Shown: positions 1 to 11,300 of the stretch, one piece after another | Layout of the letters: each line of letters opens with the position of its first letter | Position numbering within the stretch: position 1 is the first letter of the stretch | Assembly (NCBI RefSeq): GCF_954871325.1 | Contig: NC_088775.1 | Location: forward strand, 71,773,561-71,837,560 | Source: Gordionus sp. m RMFG-2023 | Taxonomy: Eukaryota > Nematomorpha > Gordioida > Chordodea > Parachordodidae | Direction: 5' to 3' | Length of the DNA: 64,000 bases | The notes under the pieces: model-generated | The model's database searches: none | Seen by the model: only the letters and a program-made list of their open reading frames with translations | What the model was told of the DNA's origin: nothing | Position numbers and translations under genes: made by a program

Positions 1-19
1 GTACCTCTGCAGGTCTCTG
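1..19. mobile_element. right terminus of a hAT-type element (cut by the window edge)
   Basis: The first bases end in GCAGGTCTCTG, the same right terminal sequence as the complete element at 11223-12049, which is bounded by a perfect 8-bp target duplication. ATAAATAT follows directly and would be the right copy of the target duplication; the left copy lies outside the window. The element sits in the intron before the exon at 68-403. Confidence 0.6.
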
Positions 20-67
20 ATAAATATATAGATTAAATCATTTTATCTTAAAAAAACGTTTTTCTAG

Positions 68-403
68 TGCGATTTACAAATCAATTTAACGAATCAAAAT
101 TTTGCCCTAAATTCAAACACCTTGAATAAAGAACACCTAAACCAAGAACAAGATTTAGATAAACCCGACTCACCTCCACCGGATTACGATATGTCATCTT
201 CTTCTAATTCCCTAGATTTTGTCAACAATAATACTAAAAATGATGCCGTTAGTAAATATTATGGGAAGAGTAATGAAGTTAATTTCCTTAAAATGGGCAA
301 CAATGGCAACGTTAAAAATAACGAGATGGAAAAGATAAAGGTAGATCGATACGGTATACCTCTTTTTACGCCTTTAATATCTCGGATTTTGAAATCGAAG
401 TAA
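68..403 (+). CDS. 3'-terminal exon of an unrecognised gene (partial)
   Basis: An open frame of 111 codons ends in TAA at 401-403 and is preceded by a good splice acceptor (pyrimidine run then TAG, at 62-67), so this looks like the last exon of a plus-strand gene that begins left of the window. The encoded tail is hydrophilic and Asn/Ser-rich, with a Pro-Pro-Pro-Asp-Tyr stretch near residues 36-40, and ends with a short hydrophobic segment (PLFTPLISRIL). No domain is recognised. Codon use is similar to the RNF10 exons further right. The frame is an inference from the open stretch and the acceptor; the upstream exon is not visible. Confidence 0.5.
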   Translation, partial: CDLQINLTNQNFALNSNTLNKEHLNQEQDLDKPDSPPPDYDMSSSSNSLDFVNNNTKNDAVSKYYGKSNEVNFLKMGNNGNVKNNEMEKIKVDRYGIPLFTPLISRILKSK

Positions 404-1114
404 ATTTTAAATATTCATTTATATATTACAAAGCTATTTTTAAACCACATTTTTGAATGATAAAGTGTTAATCAACGTTAAATGAATATTATTATTATAT
501 CAAGAAACTACGTTATTTACCTTTTTTTTGAAAAACATTTGCTGCAATCAGTTATTAAACAACGACCAAATTTTTTAAACTTTTTCTTTAGGCCAAATAA
601 TGCCCTGGCTCATATCTAATATATAAATCTTGTAACACAAAAATACTAAGCTTGAAAGGGGAGAAGGAATAGGTTCCCACTGATCCACTAGCTGTCATTA
701 AAGAAACAACGATTTCTTTTCTATTATCATTTACAATTCACCACAACTGAATTTTTATTAAAACAAGTTTTTTTTTTGTAGTCTTAAATTGTAAATAATA
801 TTATCCCATATTTTAAAATTTAAATAACATACCTTGGGGATGCGATATTCATTCTATATTCTCTTAACAAATTGACCCATAATATATAGTAGCTGTAATT
901 TTAAGACATTTTTTAAGTTTTTCTGGTGAGGGGGGTAATTTTTTCACGCCTCTGACATCATTTATATATAGCTGATTTTTCCCGAATATTATATTCGGGC
1001 CTAAATCAATATAATTTTAAGCATTTTATTTATCAGAAAAATTTGACTATTAATAGTTTAAAGGTTAATAATTTAAATGTGTTTCTTGTGATTATTCAAA
1101 ATAAATGCTAAATC
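404..1114. other. intergenic AT-rich spacer
   Basis: No open frame with splice signals and no recognisable repeat. It contains short poly-T and poly-A runs and a small GGGGAGAAGG patch near 657-668. It separates the last exon of the left gene from the start codon at 1115, so a promoter for the next gene should lie here, but no clear core element was seen. Confidence 0.4.
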
Positions 1115-2619
1115 ATGTTTAAAAATATCCTAATCTATTTAACTAATAAATATTCTTGGACAATAATTTATGTATTTATTCTACTCTACATATTTAAAAT
1201 CCTATACCACCTCAGGGAAATAGGCTTGAGCGCATTAAACGATGAACACCAAAACAATAATATCAACGATTCATCATCCCCTTCTTCCATATCCACCCTT
1301 ACAAATAGATCTTCCTTTCCAAAAAATAATAGTCTCACCCCAAAAGACCAAAGTATCCAAAATTATCCAAATCTCCAAAATTCTCCGAATTTTGAAACGA
1401 ATAACGAATCTACGGCTATAAATATTCAACCTAGCGACAGTCGATTTTCTATGATGTCAGCCCTCTCTTGTGCCTCGTCAAATAATTCATCAGCCCAGCA
1501 GACTAGTTCTGGATGGGGTAAAATCTTTTTGTAACTTTCCTGATTTTCAGCGAATATTACATTATTCATTCATTAATACCAATTAGAGATTAATATTAAA
1601 TAAAATGTTATTTTTTTCCTTAATTTACTTTTACTTATCTCGCGTTAAAGAATAAATATTTAATTTTCTACAACTAAGGTTACAACTCGGACTACGCCAC
1701 TGCTTTAGAAGACCTTGAGCCTTCTTACGGCGATAAAAACTACCTATATTATGATCGCTTAGACGAAACGGAAATCTGGAAATCCAATCAAGGTAATGGA
1801 CAAGGCAGCAAATGCACCGTAACGGGTAACTCATATTTGGATAATGATAGGGGTGTTCTATACGGGGATAGGGATTATGATAATTCCACGCCTGTTGCTG
1901 ATGCCAGGTTGACCGAAAAATTTGAAGAAATACCTAAAGATAACCGATATGTAAAGGAAGCAAGCGTTGGCCATATGTACGAAAGGATTTATTCAGAGGA
2001 TTTAATTGTGCGAAAACAGGGTATATATTAATATTATTTTTGGCCAATTTTTTAGGTAGTATAGATATCAATGTAAAAAAAATCCCATTTAAAGTTACAT
2101 TTTTCTTCTATTGTTTTTAATATGTTTCTGGGTCTTACTAGAAATATGATCTAGGTTTGTTGGACCTTAGCTTTAGTGTATGCCAACAGTTATCGCACTA
2201 ACAGTTTATTATATTTTAATTTTGAATGGTGAAAATCATATCCACCATGAATACAACAAATGCCTTCATTGATTTTTTTTGTCCTCCAATTGAATTAATG
2301 GGAGGGCCTCCTTTGATCGTATTATTTTGATCGTAAAATGGTCCATTTTGTCCATTTTAGGTCAAAATGGACGATTTTTTCAATTTATAGGTTAGGGTTA
2401 TAAATGATTTTAATTTACCGCGATTAAATAGACCAATCAGAAAAAAATGGACAAAATTTACGATCAAATGACTACGATCAAAGTTAGGCAAATCGAATTA
2501 ATATCTTCATTTTGAATTTTATTTTCTTTAAAGGTTATACCAATCATCACAATCAAGTAGGGGAAATTACTCAAACATCTAATTTAACCAATACAAATAC
2601 CTTAGCCTATCATCTATGA
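1115..2619 (+). CDS. three-exon gene for a single-pass membrane protein of unknown function (276 aa)
   Basis: Exons are 1115-1517, 1679-2020 and 2534-2619. Both introns are phase 1 with GT donors and AG acceptors, and the frame stays open to a TGA. An in-frame TAA lies two codons before the ATG with no acceptor between, so the ATG is the start. Residues about 8-30 form one hydrophobic helix (SWTIIYVFILLYIFKILY) that would act as a signal anchor. A long Ser/Asn/Pro-rich linker follows (about 40-130), then an acidic, Tyr-rich segment (about 135-250) with repeated Tyr-Asp and Tyr-Glu motifs, and an Asn/Thr-rich tail. No catalytic domain or family is recognised. The Tyr-rich tail could be a signalling or adaptor surface, but that is inference. 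The gene model rests on phase agreement only. Confidence 0.6.
2311..2483. mobile_element. MITE with CTTTGATCGTA inverted termini, inside intron 2 of the membrane-protein gene
   Basis: Left arm CTTTGATCGTA..TTTTGATCGTAAAATGG is matched in inverse by the right arm ..TTTACGATCAAATGACTACGATCAAAG, giving about 45 bp of imperfect inverted repeat in a 173-bp unit. No clear target duplication was found and no protein is encoded. It lies wholly within the intron 2021-2533. Confidence 0.55.
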
Positions 2620-3680
2620 TCAAGTTTTTTTTTCTCATACATACCTCCTTTAAAATACCACTCAAATAATTATTCCTGCTAATAATAATTTCACGAAATC
2701 AAATCAATAATTTATTACTACGAATTTATGAAATATTATATAACAAATATATAATTTGCCAAATTTATTTTCATGTGTTTTTTTTACACAAAATATATTT
2801 TTAATTTTATCACACAATTGTTTATACAGTATTCGAATAATTTATTATTTACAAACTTAATATTTAATTTATTAGCTATAATATTCTTACAATTAATTGT
2901 GTTTATTTAAATAAATATGAAATATTTTTTTTTACATACAAAAGGAAACATTTAAATAGTTATTTATTTACTTTGGGATGGGAGCTGCCATTTTTTAGTA
3001 AATTGAAATATATAATTTTTATCTATACTTAGACACATTTTTAAAATACGTTTGCCAACTCTGGACGACTTCATTTACTAAAATAAAGTTTATGTTCAAG
3101 GAATTAATGTATAATAATATTGTATTTTGATTTCTTTTATATGAATTTTTATTTGCAATCCTTTCAAAATGCCACTTATTTCGTAATTTTACAACCAACA
3201 TTAGATCTAATTTTACATATTTTTTTAAAATATTATTATGGTTTTTTGTGCTTTTGTTTCGTGTTATTGAGGTTATAGAATATTTTACAAAAAATGTTTC
3301 TTATACGCTCGATTTATATGTTTTTGTGTTTTGCCGAATTTTTACCTATAAAAGACAAAAAATAATCATTATAATTGAATGTGAATAAATTAAAAGTATA
3401 TTTATAAAAATGTATTATAGTATTTGCAAAATATGCTCCGAATAAATTTTATATATAGGTTTAATAATACAAGATGATCGAAATCTTTATTTAGACTTTT
3501 ACTCTGTAAATATAAATTAATTTAAAATTCTTTGTGAAACCTTTTAAGAACATTAAATCATTATAATTTTTCATTACTATGAGATTTTAACAACTTTGAA
3601 AGTGTTAGTATTGTTAAATTAAATTATCCTAAACTTATGAATAAATGGAAAAACTTTTAAAGTTTTCTTTCTACAAAGTT
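2620..3680. other. AT-rich spacer downstream of the membrane-protein gene
   Basis: Very AT-rich with no credible exon. AATAAA-type hexamers (for example near 2910) could serve polyadenylation of the gene ending at 2619, but they are too frequent in this composition to be diagnostic. Confidence 0.35.
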
Positions 3681-3689
3681 TACTTAATT

Positions 3690-4790
3690 CGCAAATCTCT
3701 ATATTCCAAAATCATATTTCCTCTTCCATTTTTTCGCGAGAAGAGTTAGATATTTGATCTAAATCTGCATATAGCTAATAGCCCACTATTAGTTCCGCTG
3801 TCGATCTTTCAGTTTGTGAAGATTTTGTGCTACGATATGATATTAGTATTTGAGCCATACAAATTTTATATCTTGTTCTTGACTTTTGCCTGCATGGTAC
3901 TTATCTTTCTGTATTCTTAATATTTGAGACATGCAAGCTTTTATATCTTGTTCTTAACTTTTACCTATATGATACTCATCTTTAAACGTTCTAATCACTC
4001 CTTATTACCTTTTTTTTTTGGATGATAAGGGCTGGCAGCTCTCAATACCATTTTACATACAAATGGAACAGATATTTTAACTTGTAAATATGTTCTACTG
4101 AGGGTTGATCTTATAGTGCATTAATTGCTATGATTGGCACTGTTGTTTATTCTCTAAGTATAACAAATGGGCATCTATTGTCTATTAGTCTTTCCATTCA
4201 ATATGTAATTTTTATTCCACGAAAATAATGGGACTTTGTGCAAAACGATTTTTTTGGCATCCTATCTTTAATGAAATTGTTTATGTCTTGATCTAAAGAT
4301 GGCAACCATATGCCTACAAAGTAACGCCCTAATGACCGCATATCCCTAATCCCGGATGACCTTTATATAGTATTTTTAATATTTTTCTTAAATTATTTGG
4401 TATATAGTATTCTAGTCAAATATAGTAATTCGTTTTCGAACGATATTTCATCTTTATCATTTGAATTTTCTAATTCACAATTTCCATTACATAGTTCAAT
4501 ATAATGGGCTAATGTGACATTTTCTCGTGCACGGTCTATTTCAGTTTATCGTTAAATGCTAGCATTGCTATTCTGATTGTTTTGTTCTCGTTGAATGATT
4601 GATGTGTGCTCTACGTAATGTGACATTGCATCTTTTCATTTATTTTTGTTTCCCGCACTAATTTAATTTCTTAGTTATAATTCCCTAGTTCAAGTGTCCA
4701 TTGCACAAATCGATGATTTGTAATTTTTGAGAAGTCTCTATTTTTACCAAATACGAGTGGTTTGGGATCTATATAAAGAAAAACCTTACA
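3690..4790 (-). pseudogene. decayed LTR-retroelement relic (RNase H region and following pol)
   Basis: On the minus strand a short stretch near 4680-4790 resembles the RNase H segment of LTR-element pol (a D-x-K-P-L motif, then T-N-H-R-x-x-x-W-T-L-E-L). Further pol-like codons continue leftward to about 3690 but are heavily interrupted. No LTRs were found around it. It is a badly broken, old fossil with many breaks; family probably Ty3/gypsy-like. The slightly higher GC of this block compared with its flanks fits former coding sequence. Confidence 0.4.
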
Positions 4791-5165
4791 GCTAAATATA
4801 TACGTATGGCAAATCATTATAAAGTTTATAAAGAATGGATTTTTATATTTTAAATAATGATTATATATACAGAACTGAGGACCTGATATACATAATCAAA
4901 TAGTTAGTAGAAGGAAATTTTGAATTTATAAAAACATAAAAGCACATTTTAAAAAAATCGATATTTCGAACATTCTATCCTAGTACCGTATAAATATAAA
5001 GAAGGGAAATATACAATTAAAAAATATTATACCACGAGTTTTATTTTACACTATGTTATAAATATAATCGAATATAGTTGATTTATATTTTTCTCATAAC
5101 AAAATTGTTTCTGATTATCTTTAAGCGATTCTCTTGTGCTAGATAACATTATTTTGAGTGAAAGC

Positions 5166-5388
5166 TAGTGTCTACATGAGCGGGGGGGGGGGGTAGGAAC
5201 AGTTTGCATCCTAATATCTATAAAGGGGTAAGGGGTAGGCATTTTGGGGGGTAGGCTATAATAATCTAAAAAATTTTCCATTACATTTTTAAATTATATA
5301 TGGATAACATTTTGGTATTTTTAGGGGAGTAGATATATATTTTTGAGGGGGGTTTGCATCCAGTAAATATACTGTCATGTAGACGCTG
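5166..5388. mobile_element. hAT-type MITE with poly-G runs
   Basis: A 223-bp unit with inverted termini TAGTGTCTACATGA and TCATGTAGACGCTG, flanked on both sides by the 8-bp repeat GTGAAAGC (5158-5165 and 5389-5396), the hAT hallmark. The inside carries several G-rich patches, including a run of about a dozen G, and the phrase GTTTGCATCC twice. No coding capacity. Confidence 0.75.
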
Positions 5389-5772
5389 GTGAAAGCTGTT
5401 GACTAGCCAATTATTAGTGCCCTATATAGTATCCATCCCCTTCACCCTTACATGAAACAAATTTACCACATATCTTTTGTAAAAGTTTATACAAAACTCT
5501 AAAAGCTAAGAATTTAAATTTGATATTTTTGGAAGTACAAAAAACTATAAGATTTATCATTTTATCATATAATAGAGAATATTATATTTTAATATTACAA
5601 TAGGGAATCGCGCTAACATTTGAGCATTATCAAATTTTGTTTATTTTTACGGTAGGGGAGACTTTGATCGTATGTTACTTGCAATGATAAATGAACAACA
5701 TGTGTGTAACAAGATTTTTATTGAAATATCAAGTGAATTTGATAAAACTATAAAAGCTAATATTCTTGGAAA

Positions 5773-6160
5773 TGAGGGGTGGTATTGTGGCTTTTTATAT
5801 ATGTATATCTTGCTTATATTTTAGATTACTAATAAAATGAATTGAAGAACTTGCTAAAATCATCAGTTGAGGTGAGAATTTATTTTGTATTGATATAGAT
5901 AATTTAAAAATAATGATCGAGGCATTTGATCCATATGGGTTAAAGGAATCTGGGTGGTAAGGTTAATTGGAGATTATTTGGTGGATTTTTTGAGGGTGTA
6001 ATAGATAGAGGTATGGAATATTTTGCATGAAGGGTGGTATTGTAGCTTTTTAAATATGTATATCTTGAGTCTTATATTTTAGATTACTAATAAAATGATT
6101 TGAAGAACTTGCTATAAACATCAGTTGAGGTGAGAATTTATTTTGTATTGATATACGTGA
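5773..6160. repeat. direct duplication of a segment of about 120 bp
   Basis: Two near-identical blocks, about 5773-5899 and 6026-6152, share GGGTGGTATTGT, TAGATTACTAATAAAATGA and CATCAGTTGAGGTGAGAA in the same order, separated by about 130 bp. Each looks superficially like an exon (TTTTAG acceptor, GAG/GTGAGA donor), but all three frames carry stops in both copies, so it is treated as non-coding repeat. Confidence 0.6.
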
Positions 6161-6164
6161 TACG

Positions 6165-6420
6165 TGATATATAGCGCTTTTGCCCTCTAACGTTGAAGAT
6201 TCAACAGAGCTACGCTAGGTTTTCCTCATTTCCATCTAATTGGAACAATTTAATTTGGGTATAAAAATATAAATATGAGGAGCCCTCCACACGTTTGTGG
6301 GCAAGCCGCACGTACTTGTGTGCACAACATTTCGAAAAATGTTGCTTAAACCTCTATAGGCTTCAATTTAAAGGGAGTGGGACAAAGAAAAAGCCTATAT
6401 CCAAGAACTACAGTATAATT
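6165..6420. other. GC-richer island with several perfect hairpins
   Basis: Within AT-rich spacer this stretch is markedly less AT-rich and contains consecutive hairpins: GTTGAAGATTCAAC, CCACACGTTTGTGG, a GCAC/GTGC stem, AACATTTCGAAAAATGTT, and a longer stem pairing TATAGGCTT with AAGCCTATA. No open frame. It could be a structured RNA gene or a fragment of a mobile element; none of the common snRNA or SRP signatures was recognised. Confidence 0.35.
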
Positions 6421-7058
6421 TAATTACTTTAAAGGTGGGTGATGGCTGATTTTAAGCTTAATTTCTTTAATGTAAGTTATATCTGTAAATAAATATGATT
6501 AAAATAAAATAATATTTACCACCGGATGAACCTAACCCAAAAACCCCACTTTCCAAAAGAGAATTTAAAAATATAATAATAATAATGATGAGGCATTTGA
6601 TCAACGTTCAAGCTACAAAATGGCGCTACAGCTGATTGCAATGTGAGGACGTTTTTAGTGAATGAATCGCCAATCTATGTTATATATATCATTGATTACT
6701 TGAATGATGATGTTTTTTTGTCTATCTCGTTCATTTGGTTCGAATAGACACTTAATATTAAGAAATAAAAGAAATTTTAGGAGAATGAAATATTTTCTTA
6801 ATACTTTCTTCAAATTTTTCTTTGTCTGTTTATATTTTTATAAAGTAATTACGTTCTTAATCATTTTTTTAAAAAAATTTTACCCATATTTAACTTTCAT
6901 AATTATCCAGATAAACAGAGTGGTATCTATTTTTTATGACATATGCTAGAAATTAAAAATGTTTCAAAATTATTTTAAATTTCTTTTTCCTAAACTATTT
7001 AAGATAAAACACGATTAACCAGCTAATCAATATTATATAATCATTTATAATGTCATCA

Positions 7059-7244
7059 AGGTATCACTAGCCTCTACAATCTCAGGGAGCTCAAAAACTT
7101 ACTTTAAATTATTTTCAAAATTATCTTTTTTTATATATAACTTACCTATTTTTTTAGTGGTATAAAAAAAATCAAAATTTTGAGGGCCCTCTTCAAATTT
7201 TTTAGGGATCTCAAGCCTCTGAGCCCCCCCCCCCCTAGTGACCT
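7059..7244. mobile_element. small inverted-repeat element with poly-C run
   Basis: GGTATCACTAG at the left and CTAGTGACC at the right form imperfect inverted termini, with internal matches (CTCAGGGAGCTC against GATCTCAAGCCTCTGAG) and a run of about 13 C. No target duplication was identified; the boundaries are approximate. Confidence 0.35.
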
Positions 7245-7702
7245 TAGCGAGTATCATATTCGTAGGGTATGTATCATAGGATTTTCAAGAAACATATTTT
7301 TCATAGAATGGATTTTTAAGGCACAAATTATCAAAAATACAATAGATTTGAAAGAAAAGTTTATAAAAATTTTGTACATAATAAACATCTCAAACGAGAA
7401 TTTTGAACCAATTTGCTACTTACGTTTCATTTCACCAATAGAGTAACAAAATTGATAGATTTGATTTAACAATAATTATGGTTTCAAAGTTTTTAATTTT
7501 TGATTTTGACCGGGTTAAGATTTTATGTCTATAACTTTATTTTCTGACACTTCTTTTTATCCTCTCGTCAGATTTTAAATTATATTTTAATTTTGTATCC
7601 AACGAAGATAAAATATAATGCATTTAATTCAATATTAATGAAATATACCTCGATATTCATCTTATTGACCTTGCGGTCCTTTTCATTACTAAAATATAAA
7701 TC

Positions 7703-8362
7703 ATGTGTGATAAAGTTAATGGGATTTTGCAGTTGGTTGCCAGAGATGGAAATCACAATAAGATAAAAAATGGTAGAGTTTTATTTTGTATTAAATATTG
7801 TATATTTTTCTTAGGAAACCATCAAAAATTAAGTCATAATTGCAAACAAAATAAAGGATTAGTTAAAAACGCATTGCAATCTTATGTCCACAAAAATGTA
7901 ATTATTACTTCAAACATATTAAAATTTGTTTAGACATATATAAATGAAGGAAATATTAATGAATCATTTTCACAATGTATAATTGATGATAAGCTGGAAA
8001 AATCTGTTTTCAAATATTTGCATAAAAATGAAAAGAACACATCACTAATATATAATAATGATATTAAAATAGATGGCAATCAATTTAGAAAACATCAAAA
8101 TTTTAAACATAATACAAATCTTTATGAGGGAAACACTAAAGATAGCAACTATTCTAGCAAATGGGACAAGCCAGTTTATAATTTTGTTAGAAACTATGAC
8201 AAACAACAATTTTTATTGGCTCAGTATGATTTAATTTTATAAATATAATTTTTTATAAAAAAATTTAGTTGTCAATTTATTATATTGAGGGAAAATAAGT
8301 TAGATAGCACCTTTTATACAAACCCTGATCTATTCATAGAATGGCATATTATTCAACAATTG
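7703..8362 (+). CDS. RNF10: RNF10 exons 1-4 with three very short introns
   Basis: Introns of 42 nt (7773-7814), 36 nt (7898-7933) and 45 nt (8224-8268) are inferred. The third is firm: it restores the family motif FLLAHCQFI across the junction. The first is a multiple of three and open, so it could instead be coding. The second contains an in-frame TAG at its end and must be removed. Exons 1-2 encode a basic, Asn/Lys-rich disordered leader; exon 3 carries the [15 protein letters not shown] segment; exon 4 the [18 protein letters not shown] segment, which corresponds to the ADPDTLVNWDFVEQV block of human RNF10. Confidence 0.75.
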
Positions 8363-11300
8363 GTAATACAAAATCATCCAGGTCTAATATTTATAGGACT
8401 TGGCAAACAATCAAGAAATAATATCTATAATATTATTTTGAAAAAAAAATAAATTTTATTGACAAATTGGCTCAATTTATCTAATACAAAAAAAAGTGCC
8501 AAGTATTGAGGCCTGAGCAAATATTTTTTGCCTTCCCATGAGGTTAAGCCATTTATGAGTGTTGAGTAAAAGTTTTTTAAAAACTTAATTTAGCTGTTGG
8601 AATTATAAAGCAATTAAAAGCATATTTTGCACATCTTTCTTATTTTCTTATCAAAAAATAATAATTATAGCAAGCCAAGCTTTTACCTTGATTTATCAAT
8701 GTTTTACTTTGAAAAGTACAATGATTGAAAACACCACTTTTTGGATTATCAAAAGTGCAGTCCTATGATTAAAACCTTAAAATTATCTAAATATAATATT
8801 TTAATTTTGTTTTGAAACTAAAAGTATTAAATAAACCATAAGGCTGCATTCAAAGTGGAAACAGATCCCTTTTTTACATCCGTTCTGTCAAAGGTTAATC
8901 TCATTAAAAATGATATATATGTTCAAAGTGTGTCCGTTCCGATACCTTCCATCTTAAAAACGGATCCGGCAAATCTTGAAGTCAAAACATTTTGACTCTT
9001 TAATCCAGCAAATTTTATAGAACATGGTAATGTTACTTATAATTTTTTAAAAATGAAAATCAATATATATTATTTTTAATGAGATTGACTTTTGACGGAA
9101 CGGATGTAAAAAAACAGATCCATCTCCACTTTGAATGGTAATTTCATGACAAATCAACTGAAATAATGTTATTTTCAGATTTTTATGAAACTTGGCTGAA
9201 TGTTAAATAGATTGTATTTTTATACAATTAAAATTTTAATGCTCTAGCTCAAATATATCTTGAGGTATGGAGTTTTAAAATTTGATGAGAGCTTTCCTAT
9301 TTTAACAAATCTCAAAAAATTTTGGTTCAATGTAACAAATTATATATGATTTTGTAGCCCTCAAAATTTTCTTTAAGAATTCATTAAACTCAGTAGAAGG
9401 TTTAAAAAGCCAATTTTTATACTTTAATTCCCATTATCTTTGGCATTATAATTGCTAAAGTGCTAAAAATAATCAGATATTATTAGAACATATATAACCT
9501 AGCTACAAATTTTTATCGAAATTGAAAGGAGTCAACCAAAAATTTGGATTTTCTTGCTCATTATGAACAATGCTCTTAACAAATATGATTTGAATAATAT
9601 AATAAAACCTCAGTATTAACCTCCATTGGACATAAAATTTAATAATATAGTAAAATTAATTATAACCATTAGCTAATATATTTAAATTTACTAACTATCA
9701 TAGCTATAGGGTTGGTCAATAAAAATTAATAAAATTCTATTTACTAAATTTGATCAAAATACTTAATTAATGTAAGGAAAAACAAAGAATTATATTATTT
9801 TAGATTAAAATTTTTACATGAAAACTAAACTGTACTAGTAACCATTACTTATTAGATAAAAAAAATACTTTCATTGTGTTAATTTTTGAGATAATTCATT
9901 TTTAATTTTATAATTCTAATTTCAATATAGTGAGAAATTATTTAATTATTTTTAAAAAAATAATTAGTTTGTTAAATGCAGGGCTGTGGACCCTCCTTCT
10001 TAAAAAAGGAGTCTGGTTCAATGGAATATCTCTGAACCGTTCAGGTTCTGGGTTTGCAGTCCAGAAAAATACAGACTTGGACTATTTTAAATTAAGGGTA
10101 TAATGAATATTTTAAATTTAGCTAATGCATCAGGACACTCAATTGTGAAACAATAGTAGCTATTTGGTTTAAAGTTTTATTTGAGCATATTCATAATAGA
10201 AAATTAATGATTATCTTTCCGACTTACTGATATCGACTATTTAATTTTTTTTAAACAGTTTGCACATATCATAGAATTATTTATTAACAGTCGACTCTTC
10301 ATTTGACATCAAATTACACAACTTATCAATATATATTTTTTCAAAATTTTTTTTATTGGATCTCCTGAACTGAAATATTAGCTTTTGATTACCATGAAAT
10401 ATTATACTGAGATAAAAAAAATTATGGTGTATGATATTTTATCTATAACATCTTGAATTGAAAGATTAGTATTTGGTTTAAATCCGATTTAAATTTAAAA
10501 AAAATTATGATGTATGATATTTTTTAATTTAAATCTGTAACATCTTGAATTGAAAGATTAGGATTTGGTTTAAATCGTGATTTAAATTTAAAAAAATTAT
10601 AATGTATGATATTTTTTAATCTAAATTTGTAACATCTTGAATTGAAAGATTAGTATTCGTTTAAATCGCGATTTAAATCAAAAAAAAATCACAATAAAAA
10701 ATATTATCTTGATTATTTTTTATATAATTTTTAAATTAAGATAATATTTATATTAAATTGCAAAATATTGTAATTAATAACATTCTAGCACTTTGATCTA
10801 TAACCCATTCTAAGGAGAACACACGTAAATTATGTGTGGCACTTCCTAACATAATCATACCATATTTTTTGCAAGGAAGTGAATAAAACCTTTTTATCCA
10901 TATAAGAATAATAAGGGGGGCTCATTAAAAATCCCCTAATTGCTTAATTATATATAAAATATAAACACTTATCTTTTAAAATGGAATATTTAGAATGACA
11001 TATGGATTGCTTCTTTTTCTTGCAATTATTCTTATAAGGGTTTTTTATAATTATTATTTTTCAAAAAAGATATTGTTTGATCTTAAGATAAAAACATATT
11101 TATATTCCTGTTTTCCTACCTTTTAAAGGGAATAAATAAGACGATCACATAATCAATATATAATGCTTATTTATTCGATTTTGAAGATTTAATATCTATT
11201 TGAAGTAGGCATTGATAATTATCAGAGACCTGCAGAAATACTATTTGCACAGCCTGGCCTGTATTTGAAAAGAAAAATTTCTGCCAGACCCGGATTTTTT

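Noticed and set aside
5657-5824. Open stretch GDFDRMLLAMINEQHV.. thought to be an annexin-like exon
   Set aside because: Only the short GDF/Y..LLA pattern matches. It then runs into the non-coding duplicated repeat and no neighbouring annexin repeat was found.
7180-7446. 88-codon frame starting in a poly-C tract
   Set aside because: It starts inside a small inverted-repeat element and has no splice context or recognisable motif.
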